Assembly: GCF_048282545.1 (NCBI RefSeq)
Contig: NZ_CP182485.1
Coordinates: 1,364,001 to 1,428,000 of the forward strand
Source: Opacimonas immobilis
Lineage (GTDB): Bacteria > Pseudomonadota > Gammaproteobacteria > Enterobacterales > Alteromonadaceae
DNA length: 64,000 bases
Direction: 5' to 3'
Made by a program: the position numbers and the translations under genes
Shown: positions 1 to 9,123 of the stretch, one piece after another
Numbering within the stretch: position 1 is the stretch's first letter
Layout of the letters: every line of letters starts with the position of its first letter
The notes under the pieces: model-generated
Seen by the model: only the letters and a program-made list of their open reading frames with translations
Databases searched by the model: none
What the model was told of the DNA's origin: nothing

Positions 1-443
1 GGTATGCCGCATGGCCACAGCTTTCCGAGCAGACGCAATTTGATGATGCGTTCTGGGCATCCGTATTAGATGTAAAAGTGGCTGTGAATGGTGCGCTAGA
101 GATTGCGCGAAAAGAACAAGGCATCGGAAGTTCGCTCGAAGCTCAAGTGACTTTGTATGTCTCGGATGAATTAGTAGAAATATTATCCCGCCTAGAGGAC
201 GAGTTGCGGTTTGTGACTATCACATCCAAAGCACAAGTTAAATCATTAGCTGATAAGCCTACGAATGCTCAAGAGACCGCGAATAAAGGACTGTTTGTCC
301 TTGTCGAACAAGCCAGTGGCAATAAATGTGTGCGTTGCTGGCACTATCGAGATGATGTTGGTACTGACGACACTCATCCAGAACTATGCGGTCGATGTAT
401 AACCAATGTCGATGGCGAAGGTGAGACCAGACAATATGCGTAA
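1..443 (+). CDS. ileS: Isoleucyl-tRNA synthetase, C-terminal part
   Basis: Class I aminoacyl-tRNA synthetase that charges tRNA-Ile in the cytoplasm. Only the last ~146 codons lie in the window; the frame is open from base 3 and the 5' part is cut off by the window edge. The visible part holds the anticodon-binding helical region (KALE-like helix followed by GIGSSLEA) and the C-terminal zinc finger, with CVRC and CGRC supplying the four cysteines. The gene ends at TAA and overlaps lspA by 8 bases, the usual ileS-lspA arrangement in Gammaproteobacteria. Identification rests on the zinc finger, the conserved SSLEA motif and the downstream neighbours. Confidence 0.95.
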   Translation, partial: YAAWPQLSEQTQFDDAFWASVLDVKVAVNGALEIARKEQGIGSSLEAQVTLYVSDELVEILSRLEDELRFVTITSKAQVKSLADKPTNAQETANKGLFVLVEQASGNKCVRCWHYRDDVGTDDTHPELCGRCITNVDGEGETRQYA

Positions 444-936
444 ACTCTTTAGTGAGAGCGGATTGCGATTTATTTGGATTGCTCTGTTGGGTTTGATGAT
501 TGATCAAGTCACCAAGCAGATGATTGTGGCGAACTTTGATTTGTATGAATCTATCCAAGTGACGGGGTTTTTTAATCTTACTTATGTGCGCAACTATGGC
601 GCAGCATTTAGTTTTTTGCATGATGCAGGAGGGTGGCAGCGTTACTTTTTTACAGCAATCGCCTGGATTGTGAGCGTTGTTATTATTTGGTGGTTATATC
701 AATCTCCCAAGTCGCAAAGATTATTGCCAGTTGCGTTTTGTTTTATCTTAGGCGGAGCGATTGGCAATGTAATCGATAGAATGGTCCACGGTTACGTGAT
801 CGATTTTTTAGATTTTTATATAGGTAGTTATCATTGGCCAGCTTTTAATATTGCAGATAGTGTGATTTTTATTGGGGCAGGATTGTTAATCGTCGATATG
901 TTTGTCAATAAGGAAGAAGCAAATGAGCAATCTTAG
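436..936 (+). CDS. lspA: Lipoprotein signal peptidase (signal peptidase II)
   Basis: Inner-membrane aspartic protease that removes the signal peptide from diacylglyceryl-prolipoproteins. The 166-residue length matches the family (E. coli 164). Four hydrophobic segments are visible, and the two catalytic aspartates lie in NVIDR and FNIADS. An upstream ATG at 406 is open in the same frame, but the ATG at 436 overlaps the ileS stop (ATGCGTAA), has a GAAGGTGAG-type ribosome site upstream and gives the usual N-terminus, so it is preferred. The 3' end overlaps fkpB by 14 bases, indicating translational coupling. Confidence 0.96.
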   Translation: MRKLFSESGLRFIWIALLGLMIDQVTKQMIVANFDLYESIQVTGFFNLTYVRNYGAAFSFLHDAGGWQRYFFTAIAWIVSVVIIWWLYQSPKSQRLLPVAFCFILGGAIGNVIDRMVHGYVIDFLDFYIGSYHWPAFNIADSVIFIGAGLLIVDMFVNKEEANEQS

Positions 937-1366
937 TATTGTCGAAAACAGCGAAGTGATTTTGCACTTCGATTTGAAGTTAGAAGATGGCTCGGCGGCG
1001 GATAGCACTAGAGTCAATAATAAGCCTGCTAAGATGGTTATGGGCGATGGTTCATTGACCCCAAATTTTGAAAAGTGTTTGCTTGGTTTGAAAAAAGGTG
1101 AAAAGGCATCATTTACCTTGCCGGCTAATGATGCGTTTGGCATGCCTAATCCGGATAATATTTATCATGTTGACCGCTCCAAGTTTGATGCGTCTATGGA
1201 ACTCAAAGAAGGTATGATCATGGGCTTTGCTCAGCCGGATGGTTCGGAGCTTCCTGGTATTATCAGAGCGGTAGAAGGCTTATCGGTGACGGTTGATTTT
1301 AATCACCCCCTGGCGGGACAGACAGTGATTTTTGATGTTGAAATCATTGATGTGATTAACTCATAG
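923..1366 (+). CDS. fkpB: FKBP-type peptidyl-prolyl isomerase FkpB
   Basis: Small SlpA/FkpB-type prolyl isomerase and chaperone of 147 residues (E. coli FkpB 149). It begins with the FKBP strand VILHFDLKLEDGS and contains the insert-in-flap arrangement and the conserved NHPLAG motif near the C-terminus. The start at 923 lies inside the end of lspA and has an AGGAAGAA ribosome site. It is a paralogue of the longer SlyD at 10387-10878 but lacks that protein's histidine-rich tail. Position between lspA and ispH is the canonical one. Confidence 0.94.
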   Translation: MSNLSIVENSEVILHFDLKLEDGSAADSTRVNNKPAKMVMGDGSLTPNFEKCLLGLKKGEKASFTLPANDAFGMPNPDNIYHVDRSKFDASMELKEGMIMGFAQPDGSELPGIIRAVEGLSVTVDFNHPLAGQTVIFDVEIIDVINS

Positions 1367-1389
1367 TTAAACATAAAAGGATGAATGTG

Positions 1390-2334
1390 ATGCAGATCCA
1401 ATTAGCAAACCCCCGAGGTTTTTGTGCTGGTGTTGACCGAGCTATCACGATTGTAGAACGCGCCTTAGAGATGTTTCCGCATCCCATCTATGTGCGTCAC
1501 GAGGTTGTCCATAATAAATTTGTTGTGGATGGTCTTAAGGCTAAAGGCGCGGTATTTGTTGCGGAACTCGATCAAGTACCAGATGACTCGATAGTGATTT
1601 TTTCTGCTCATGGGGTCTCCCAGGCGGTGCGCAAAGAAGCCGATAGACGAGGGCTTAAGGTATTCGATGCAACCTGTCCATTAGTCACCAAAGTGCATAT
1701 GGAGGTTACTCGAGCAAGCAAGCGCGGAACGGAATGTATTTTGATTGGTCACAAGGGCCATCCCGAAGTAGAAGGTACCATGGGGCAGTATGACAATCCC
1801 AATGGTGGTATTTATTTGGTTGAAACCGCAGAAGACGCTCGTGCACTACAAGTCAAAAATCCAGATGATTTGTACTATTGCTCACAAACAACGTTATCGG
1901 TCGATGATACTGCCGATGTCATTGATGCCCTGCGCGAAACCTTTCCAAAGATCGATGGCCCGCGTAAAGACGATATCTGTTATGCGACGCAAAATCGCCA
2001 AGATGCAGTAAGAGATATGGCACAACAGTGCGATCTGGTACTGGTTGTGGGAGCCACTAATAGCTCAAATTCAAACCGCTTACGTGAGCTATCAGAAAAG
2101 CTAGGTACACGTGCTTATCTAATTGCCGATGCTGATGCAATAGATCCAAATTGGCTAAATAATTGTTCTCAAGTTGGTGTCAGCGCAGGGGCATCAGCGC
2201 CAGAGATTTTAGTACGCGGAGTCATAGAGCGTCTGCAGGATTTAGGCGCTGGCGACGTTCAAGAGCTCTCAGGTCGCGAAGAAAACATCGAGTTTGCAGT
2301 TCCCAAAGAACTACAAGTTAGACAAGTCAATTAA
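1390..2334 (+). CDS. ispH: 4-hydroxy-3-methylbut-2-enyl diphosphate reductase
   Basis: Last enzyme of the MEP isoprenoid pathway; an iron-sulfur reductase making IPP and DMAPP. Length is 314 residues (E. coli 316). The three cluster-binding cysteines are visible in GFCAG, DATCP and DICYATQ. The ATG at 1390 is chosen over an in-frame ATG at 1381 because AAAAGGA sits 8 bases upstream and because the protein then begins MQIQLANPRGFCAG, as in E. coli. Two other MEP or prenyl genes, dxs and ispA, lie elsewhere in the window. Confidence 0.97.
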   Translation: MQIQLANPRGFCAGVDRAITIVERALEMFPHPIYVRHEVVHNKFVVDGLKAKGAVFVAELDQVPDDSIVIFSAHGVSQAVRKEADRRGLKVFDATCPLVTKVHMEVTRASKRGTECILIGHKGHPEVEGTMGQYDNPNGGIYLVETAEDARALQVKNPDDLYYCSQTTLSVDDTADVIDALRETFPKIDGPRKDDICYATQNRQDAVRDMAQQCDLVLVVGATNSSNSNRLRELSEKLGTRAYLIADADAIDPNWLNNCSQVGVSAGASAPEILVRGVIERLQDLGAGDVQELSGREENIEFAVPKELQVRQVN

Positions 2335-2449
2335 CCCCTTTCTTTTGGCCGGTTGTTTTAGAGCTGGCCATACTTAAGCACCGTTTTTTATACCCATTTC
2401 AATCTTATTGCGTCATATATTTAGTGTATGGTCGCAACGGGTATTGGAT

Positions 2450-3073
2450 ATGATTCGTATAAAATCACACGCGCAACAACGAGGCATCGGCATGGTCGAA
2501 GTCTTAGTGACTATGGTGATTTTGGCTGTTGGTCTACTTGGGGTAACGAATTTGCAGTTTGCTGCAGCCAAACACAATTCGGATGCGCTGGCCAGAACGC
2601 AGGCGATTTTGGCACTCGAGCAATTCACTGAACGCTTACGGAGTGCTGCGGTAGTGGGTTCTACAGGGGATGCCTTAGTACTCCCTGAAAAATATTTTGA
2701 CCAGAGTTTGTATCAGTTTGGTCATTTATCTTGCAGCACTGGAGAAAGTCCTTATTTTTGTTACTGTGATGCCTTTCCAGGGGCTTTGACGAATTGTCAT
2801 GCCTTAACCTGTGACCTAAATCAAACCGCAATTTTTGATATTTACCAAGCTTCTTGTCAAGTGGTCCAACACAATCCTGCAGCCGAACTATCGATGCAGT
2901 GTATTGATAATGATGCGACAGACAGTTTGAGCTGTAGTGGTGGCTCTCGACATATTCTTATGGTGCGCTGGCCTTCACTACCCTGGCAAAATCAAGCTCA
3001 GTTTCTGTCTACACTTTGCAATCCAAATGAGAGCGATCAATACGCTTGTGTGACTCAAGAGGTCTTTTTCTAA
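2450..3073 (+). CDS. pilV: Type IV pilus minor pilin PilV
   Basis: Minor pilin of the PilVWX-PilY1 tip/initiation complex. It has a short basic leader, the prepilin peptidase site RG before IGMVE (Glu at mature position 5) and a hydrophobic N-terminal helix. About a dozen cysteines are spread through the globular part, including a FCYCD stretch, suggesting several disulfides. The ATG at 2450 gives a normal short leader; a TTG at 2408 would add 14 residues. It is the first gene of the operon, 115 bases after ispH, and its stop overlaps the pilW start (TAATG). The symbol follows position and motif, since PilV globular domains are poorly conserved. Confidence 0.8.
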   Translation: MIRIKSHAQQRGIGMVEVLVTMVILAVGLLGVTNLQFAAAKHNSDALARTQAILALEQFTERLRSAAVVGSTGDALVLPEKYFDQSLYQFGHLSCSTGESPYFCYCDAFPGALTNCHALTCDLNQTAIFDIYQASCQVVQHNPAAELSMQCIDNDATDSLSCSGGSRHILMVRWPSLPWQNQAQFLSTLCNPNESDQYACVTQEVFF

Positions 3074-3912
3074 TGGTAAGATCCATAAAAGCCCGAGGCT
3101 TTTCTTTAGTTGAACTCATGGTGGCCATGACATTAGGCGCTATTGTGAGTGTGACGATCATCCAAATTATGGTGGGCAATTCAGTCACGCAACAGCTCAA
3201 CCGTGCCCTAGCATCTTCTCAAGAAAACGGCCGCTTTATTATCCATCGCTTGCGTCAAGATGTTTTGCACACCGGTTTGTACAATGAATTAGCAGGTAAG
3301 CTAGACCATTCAGTAGATATCGCAGAGGAAGCCATATTTGTTCGGCAGCATCCTATCATTATGCCAAACACGTTTGCCAGCTGGTCAACACTTGGCATTA
3401 TTGATAGGGATAGTTCTGGCAGTGACGAGCTTGTGATCACCAGGCAACACACTCGAGATTGCCGTGGCTATAGCTTAGGTTATTCTGTTGCTACCGAATT
3501 TCCAGTTGTGAATCAATATTATGTGGAAGACGAAACCTTGCGTTGTCGGGGCTTTGACTTACGGGTTTTGCGAGGACAAAAAGTCGCCACCGGACACAAC
3601 CGTCACAATAGTATTGCATTACTTCAAGGAGTTGTGAGTTTTCAAGTGCTCTACGGATTAGGAGATGCCAATACCGGACAAGTGAATCGTTATGTTACGG
3701 CAAGTGAGCTATCGGATCCCATGCAGGTAGTGGTCTTACGTATGGCTGTATTATTGCGCAGCCCAGAGACGATAAATGTGAGTAACACACATGACTTTAT
3801 CATCCTCGATAATTCTGCAATACAACCAAGCGGTAATCACATTTATCGCCAGTTTGAAACAAGTGTGACCTTGCGCAACGCTCGCTATCAATTACAACGT
3901 GGTGAAATATGA
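3073..3912 (+). CDS. pilW: Type IV pilus minor pilin PilW
   Basis: Predicted minor pilin of 279 residues with the cleavage site KARG before FSLVELM and Glu at mature position 5, followed by a long hydrophobic helix. The large globular domain and the position between pilV and pilX fit PilW, which with PilV, PilX, PilE and FimT primes pilus assembly and presents PilY1. The start ATG at 3073 overlaps the pilV TAA; an upstream in-frame start at 3046 would place nine residues before the leader and is not favoured. Confidence 0.85.
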   Translation: MVRSIKARGFSLVELMVAMTLGAIVSVTIIQIMVGNSVTQQLNRALASSQENGRFIIHRLRQDVLHTGLYNELAGKLDHSVDIAEEAIFVRQHPIIMPNTFASWSTLGIIDRDSSGSDELVITRQHTRDCRGYSLGYSVATEFPVVNQYYVEDETLRCRGFDLRVLRGQKVATGHNRHNSIALLQGVVSFQVLYGLGDANTGQVNRYVTASELSDPMQVVVLRMAVLLRSPETINVSNTHDFIILDNSAIQPSGNHIYRQFETSVTLRNARYQLQRGEI

Positions 3913-4478
3913 TGAAACAGCAACGCGGTATGGTGTTGATTTTTGCTTTGGTGGTGTTACTGGCGCTAACGCTCTTGGGCCTTGCGGCACTTGGGAGCAG
4001 TACTCTACAACAAAAAATGGCGGTCAATTCACAACAGCAAGCGTTGCTATTTAATGCCGCTGAGGCAGCACTTGCCGGAGTAATGTTTGAATCGGAAGAC
4101 GAACAATTATTAGCAGATGATACGTTATTAGATCCCATCAGTGAGGCACGACAAGGGGATAGTTTGGATCCTACTTCGCAAGCTTTTAGCTGTTTTATTG
4201 ACCAAGGATTTCCTAGCCGCACGGTAACCAGTTCAGGGTTTAGCCCAGGGACAAAGCATCAACTGAGCGGCACACAGGATTCGCAAAATCGCTTGCAGAG
4301 TTGGTCACGTACCGCGTTTGTTCGAGAACAAGCCTGTCGTGGTTCATCTAATGTCATTGGGGGGAGTCATATTCGTTGCCATGTTTTCATAGTACGTGGA
4401 TGCGGTCAGTTAATTGGTAGCGATTATGCTGTCGCGAATATGATGACAGTTACGGTCTTTGCACCAGTTTCACAATAG
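3909..4478 (+). CDS. pilX: Type IV pilus assembly protein PilX
   Basis: PilX-type minor pilin of 189 residues. The leader MMKQQRG is followed by a hydrophobic helix beginning MVLIFALVV. As usual for PilX there is no Glu at mature position 5. The NAAEAA motif after the helix is typical of PilX N-terminal domains. The start overlaps the pilW stop as ATGATGA, and pilY1 begins 16 bases downstream. PilX is needed for pilus biogenesis and links PilY1 to the minor pilins. Confidence 0.86.
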   Translation: MMKQQRGMVLIFALVVLLALTLLGLAALGSSTLQQKMAVNSQQQALLFNAAEAALAGVMFESEDEQLLADDTLLDPISEARQGDSLDPTSQAFSCFIDQGFPSRTVTSSGFSPGTKHQLSGTQDSQNRLQSWSRTAFVREQACRGSSNVIGGSHIRCHVFIVRGCGQLIGSDYAVANMMTVTVFAPVSQ

Positions 4479-4494
4479 AAAGAGGTAGAGATAT

Positions 4495-7400
4495 ATGTCA
4501 GTTCAGTGTAAGCGCATAAGTCAAACCTTGTTGACTATGACATGTGCTGGTCTATTAAGTGTCGCTGTTAGCCTATCGAGCTGGGCAAGCGATCTAGATA
4601 TCTATCTTGGTTCTGGCAACGATACGGTAACTTATAAGCCCAATGTACTTTTTATCATAGATACATCTGGCTCTATGTCAAACCAAGATGGAACAGGTAA
4701 AACGCGATTGTTTCGAGTGCAACAGGCGCTCAATGAAGCACTCTCTGGTGCAACAAATATCAATGCGGGATTGATGCGTTTTTCCAATAAAGGTGGTCCG
4801 ATTCTCTATCCAGTGACTGATATCGACCGTTTTGTGCCACCTCAGTTGATTGATACAGTTCAATCTGGGGCAGATGATGCCACATTTATCAATGGTGAGA
4901 TGCAAATTTCGACCCATCAATTGCAAATTGCACTCGGTACACAAACGGTTACGACAGGCCTGCGTTTTCTAGAGTTGAACATTCCACAAGGCGCACAGAT
5001 CACCAAAGCGTCGTTGCGTTTTGCATCCGCTTTTATCAACAGTGAACCAGTAGAAATCAAGATCTATGGCGAATTGAATGGTGATGCTCAAAATTATGCC
5101 GTAGGAGCCGCGGTGCATGAACGGGCTAAAACCACTCACTTCGTGGAATGGAACAGCGATAATATCTTTTCTTTTTCTGGAGAATATATCAGTACACCAG
5201 ATATCACGAGTGTGATCCAAGAAGTCGTCAATCAATCCTCATGGTGTGGACGCAACAATATCGGATTGATTATTGTCGCCAAGGGTCTGAATGCCGGTGT
5301 TTCACGAGCCGCCTACGCTTTTGAGCAGGACAATGGACTGGCGCCTCAGTTAGTCGTTGAGTATGATGATACAACTGCTACAGGCTGTGTGGCAGGAACG
5401 ATGACCTACCAAATAACAGGTCAAGGCGAAAATGCAGAAGAACGTGGTAATGGACATCAAGCCACTGGTAGCGAACTCACCTTCCAAAATACTTCGAATG
5501 AATACATCCCGAGTCCTACGAGCTACCTTTCCCCTGTGACCGACCTGCAGTGTCAAACCAATAATCACATCGTCTTGCTCTCTGATGGTGAAGCGAATAA
5601 CAATCATAGTGTAAGCAAAATTCAATCATTGCTTGGCAAAACGTGTCAGTCTAGTAGTGGTGAACCTTGTGGTTTCGATTTGGTGCAAGAGCTTTCTCAG
5701 ACCAATACTTCACCTATCAATGCAAGAGTGATCACTCATACTATTGGCTTTGCGGCTAATGCAACCGCCAATAATTTTCTCAATCAACTGGCACTCAAAG
5801 GTGGCGGTGGTTTTTATCAAACTGATAACTCGGAAGAGTTGGTTGATGTATTTCAACAAATTTTGCGCACTGTCAAAGATGTCAATGCAACATTTGTATC
5901 ACCAGGCGTTGCAGTGAACCAACTCAATCGCTTAACTCATCGCGATGAATTGTATTTTGCTCTGTTTAATCCTTCTGAGGGCACATTATGGCCAGGCAAT
6001 CTCAAGCAATATAAAATTCAAGGAGATACTATTTTGGATCAAAACAATGCCAATGCGGTTGATGGTTCAACCGGGTTCTTTTCTGAATATGCGCATTCAT
6101 TTTGGTCCACGCTAGCCGATGGGAATGCTGTAGGCGAAGGAGGTGCTGCAAGTAAGCTTGGGCTTTCTCGGAACATTTACACGTTTTCGACACCCGGTAA
6201 TATAGTGGCACCTGAGAATCAACTCCACGAAGACAATACGAGCATCAACACTACGGATTTAGCTCTCGGAGCATTACCTGAACCGGACACTTTGCGCACT
6301 CAAGTCTTAAAATGGGCTCGAGGGGTGGATGTACGTGATTACGATGGTGATGGTAATGTCACTGAAGTGCGTAGACAAATGGGTGCCCCGATTCATTCAC
6401 AACCTGTGATTGTCGATTATGGCACAGATGATAGTGCGATCTTGGTGGCGACCAATCACGGGTTTTTGCATTCATTTGATGCGACCACTGGAGCAGAAAA
6501 TTTTGCGATCATCCCACGTGAATTACTGAGTAATTTGTATGACTTTTATCAGGATGGTTCAAGCTTTAACCATATTTATGGCTTAGATGGTTCGTTGGTC
6601 TTGCGCAGGGGTGGGGATAAAACGTATCTGTATGTTGGGATGCGGCGCGGTGGACAAAACTACTACGCGTTTGACATCAGTGAGAAAGACAACCCCAAAC
6701 TAGTATTTAAAATAAAAGGCGGGGAGGGGGATTTTACTCAACTTGGTCAAACCTGGTCACCGCCCACATTAACCAAAATCAAGATTAGCGATACGATCCG
6801 AGATGTGATGATTATCGGTGGAGGCTACGACGATAGCCAAGACGATAAGTTGTTGCGAGCACCGGATAGCCAGGGTAATGCAATATACATTGTAGATGCT
6901 AACACTGGAGCTAAGATACTTACGATCAGTCAATCCGCTTCAGACCTAAATGAGGCATCAATGTTGTATGCCATACCAGGTCGTATATCGAGTATCGATC
7001 GCGATAGCGATGGCTTAGTCGATCACCTATATGCAGCCGATATGGGTGGGCAGCTATTCCGTTTCGATATCTACAACGGTGAGACTGGTGCGAATTTGAT
7101 AAAAGGTCAGCGCGTTGCGGATTTGGGTGGTGATGACGAAATGAACCATCGTCGTTTTGTTTATGGCCCTGATGTAACAGAAGTCATAGGACAAGGAAAA
7201 CCGTATTTCGCCATTGCGATTGGTTCAGGTCATCGTGCCGATCCACTTGGCCAGACAATCGATGATAGATTTTATATGCTTAGAGATGAGGGCGTTTTTA
7301 AGCGAGACGAATATGGTCGTTTTCGTTTCTTTGACTCAGTGTTAAGCGAATCAGATTTGTATGACGCAACCGAACATTTATTAAACTCTAACGACAACTT

Positions 7401-7893
7401 AGTTCTAGAACACGCGATAAGTGAGCTAAACAGCAAAAACGGCTGGCGCTTTTCGCTCACTCGAAACGGTGAAAAAGTTTTATCCTCGCCATTATTACTG
7501 GATTATCAAATACTTTTTACCACTTTCACTCCCTCAGCCGGAAGCGATAGTCTATGTGCACCGCCAACGGGTCATTCCAGAGCTTATTTAATCGATCTCT
7601 TTACAGCCAATGCGGTTACGGATTTAGACAGTGGCGAAACTATTGATGTGTATGATCGCTCGGCACAGTTGAGTCAAACTGGGATTGCATCAGATCCCAA
7701 AATGTTGATTGAAAATATTGTGACCCCTGTAATCTGTATAGGGGCAGAGTGCGAGTCAGCTGTGTTTGAATATGATAATGACGGCAATGAAATTGCATGC
7801 CAAAGCGAGTTTGCCTGCTTAGTTCGCAATATTTATGGCCGCTTTAAACGTGTACAACAACAGTCTTGGCGCACTGATATCGAACGTCAGTAA
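4495..7893 (+). CDS. pilY1: Type IV pilus tip-associated adhesin PilY1
   Basis: Large secreted pilus-tip protein of 1132 residues with an N-terminal signal peptide ending near SSWAS. A von Willebrand A-like domain with the metal site motif DTSGSMS begins around residue 56; its later part includes LLSDGEANNN near residue 362. The C-terminal half is the PilY1/PilC beta-propeller. Calcium-loop-like motifs are visible (DYDGDGN, DRDSDGL, YDNDGNE); calcium binding by the PilY1 propeller is established for the P. aeruginosa protein. The final ~100 residues hold several cysteines. A ribosome site AAAGAGG precedes the ATG. Confidence 0.93.
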   Translation: MSVQCKRISQTLLTMTCAGLLSVAVSLSSWASDLDIYLGSGNDTVTYKPNVLFIIDTSGSMSNQDGTGKTRLFRVQQALNEALSGATNINAGLMRFSNKGGPILYPVTDIDRFVPPQLIDTVQSGADDATFINGEMQISTHQLQIALGTQTVTTGLRFLELNIPQGAQITKASLRFASAFINSEPVEIKIYGELNGDAQNYAVGAAVHERAKTTHFVEWNSDNIFSFSGEYISTPDITSVIQEVVNQSSWCGRNNIGLIIVAKGLNAGVSRAAYAFEQDNGLAPQLVVEYDDTTATGCVAGTMTYQITGQGENAEERGNGHQATGSELTFQNTSNEYIPSPTSYLSPVTDLQCQTNNHIVLLSDGEANNNHSVSKIQSLLGKTCQSSSGEPCGFDLVQELSQTNTSPINARVITHTIGFAANATANNFLNQLALKGGGGFYQTDNSEELVDVFQQILRTVKDVNATFVSPGVAVNQLNRLTHRDELYFALFNPSEGTLWPGNLKQYKIQGDTILDQNNANAVDGSTGFFSEYAHSFWSTLADGNAVGEGGAASKLGLSRNIYTFSTPGNIVAPENQLHEDNTSINTTDLALGALPEPDTLRTQVLKWARGVDVRDYDGDGNVTEVRRQMGAPIHSQPVIVDYGTDDSAILVATNHGFLHSFDATTGAENFAIIPRELLSNLYDFYQDGSSFNHIYGLDGSLVLRRGGDKTYLYVGMRRGGQNYYAFDISEKDNPKLVFKIKGGEGDFTQLGQTWSPPTLTKIKISDTIRDVMIIGGGYDDSQDDKLLRAPDSQGNAIYIVDANTGAKILTISQSASDLNEASMLYAIPGRISSIDRDSDGLVDHLYAADMGGQLFRFDIYNGETGANLIKGQRVADLGGDDEMNHRRFVYGPDVTEVIGQGKPYFAIAIGSGHRADPLGQTIDDRFYMLRDEGVFKRDEYGRFRFFDSVLSESDLYDATEHLLNSNDNLVLEHAISELNSKNGWRFSLTRNGEKVLSSPLLLDYQILFTTFTPSAGSDSLCAPPTGHSRAYLIDLFTANAVTDLDSGETIDVYDRSAQLSQTGIASDPKMLIENIVTPVICIGAECESAVFEYDNDGNEIACQSEFACLVRNIYGRFKRVQQQSWRTDIERQ

Positions 7894-7931
7894 CCAAAGC
7901 CTGTTATCAAAGTATAGAGAGGGTAGCTCTT

Positions 7932-8402
7932 ATGAGTAGCTTAAAAGTCACTGGGTTTAGCCTGATTGAATTGATGATTGTGATTGCCATTATTGGGATC
8001 ATTGCCACAGTGGGTTTTCCTAATTACCAAACTTTCACTCAAAACGCGGGTCGTGTGGCAGCTCAAGCTGATTTGATGTCTTTGGCAGCAGCCTTAGAGC
8101 GTCACCGTGCCAGTCAGTTTAATTATGCAAAGGCTGCGAGCGGTTCTGCGGATACTGGGCCACCTGCCATTTTTCATGCATATTCACCCAGTAACGAAGC
8201 TTCGGAGAATAAACTCTACGACTTGACTATTAACAGTGTTGGCAGCCAAGGACAAACTTATATGCTCAAAGCGACACCTGTAAGTTCTGCAGCGAATGCA
8301 AATACTGGTGCGTTGTATTATTTTTCAGACGGTCGGCAGGCTTGGGATCAAAATAATGATGGCGTCATTGCTGGGAATGAATATTGTTGGCAGTGTGATT
8401 AA
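7932..8402 (+). CDS. pilE: Type IV pilin-like protein PilE
   Basis: Minor pilin of 156 residues with leader ending TG before FSLIELM and a classic hydrophobic helix. The C-terminus carries an EF-hand-like loop (DQNNDGVIAGNE) and a terminal CWQC pair. It follows pilY1 by 38 bases, as in other PilVWXY1E operons. It is too short and too rich in such features to be a clear major pilin, so a minor pilin role is inferred. The gene ends one base before the stop codon of the opposing fimT. Confidence 0.84.
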   Translation: MSSLKVTGFSLIELMIVIAIIGIIATVGFPNYQTFTQNAGRVAAQADLMSLAAALERHRASQFNYAKAASGSADTGPPAIFHAYSPSNEASENKLYDLTINSVGSQGQTYMLKATPVSSAANANTGALYYFSDGRQAWDQNNDGVIAGNEYCWQCD

Positions 8403-8403
8403 G

Positions 8404-8952
8404 TTAGTCAGAACAGCTCAAATTCACACCCGAATTGGTTTCATGAATGCCGTCATTATCGCTATCTAGGCTTGTAGAAATCCGTCCTTGCAAAGAAATA
8501 AATATGGCTCGAGCATATTGATTATCCTCAGATTGATCGCAAAACAATACGGTACTTGGTGATGCGCTTAAGCCACTCATATAAAACCTTACGACATCAC
8601 TTGAGCTTGTTAGTGTAACGCCAAAAGGCACGATAGAAAGTGTTTGCAACAATATTTCTGTCGCATCCCTTTGATTGTTACCATTGGTGTCGACAAAGAT
8701 CATCTTGGCTTGCCCCCAATCTGCTACACAGCCAGTATAATCTAACGTAGGACAAATACTCACATCCGTCATCTGAGTGATTGCATGACTTTTGGCAAAC
8801 TGTAAAGAGGCACTTGTCGCATTAAACGAAGCAATAATGCGTTGCTGTAACAACAAACTTTGCGTGCCTGGCACGACAAGAGTAATTGCAATAGTGAGTA
8901 TGCTGATAGTGATCATGATTTCGATAAGTGTTAGGCCACGTTGACGTTTCAT
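8404..8952 (-). CDS. fimT: FimT/GspH-type minor pilin, inverted relative to the pil operon
   Basis: GspH/FimT pseudopilin of 182 residues: leader MKRQRG, mature start LTLIEIM with Glu5, then the hydrophobic helix. The globular part contains FVDTNGNNQRD and a C-terminal SDNDG loop, both calcium-loop-like. In many relatives fimT or fimU lies upstream of pilV in the same direction; here it is convergent with pilE, with one base between the stops. FimT-type proteins join the priming complex and in some species bind DNA during uptake; that role is not shown here. Confidence 0.82.
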   Translation of the reverse strand: MKRQRGLTLIEIMITISILTIAITLVVPGTQSLLLQQRIIASFNATSASLQFAKSHAITQMTDVSICPTLDYTGCVADWGQAKMIFVDTNGNNQRDATEILLQTLSIVPFGVTLTSSSDVVRFYMSGLSASPSTVLFCDQSEDNQYARAIFISLQGRISTSLDSDNDGIHETNSGVNLSCSD

Positions 8953-9123
8953 ACATAACTCCTGTTTTTTGTATTTAAGAATTGATTCATTTGCATCTAT
9001 AATATTAATGCAATATGCATGCTTTTTAGGTATGCTAGAAAGTAGACTTAGTTAACAATGAATACCTATAAAAACAACGCTAAAGCCTAGTTTTGGTTTG
9101 AGTTAAACAATACAGGAATGGTT

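Noticed and set aside
2335..2407. Terminator after ispH
   Set aside because: TGGCC/GGCCA can pair across a 15-base loop, but there is no T run, so it was not listed.
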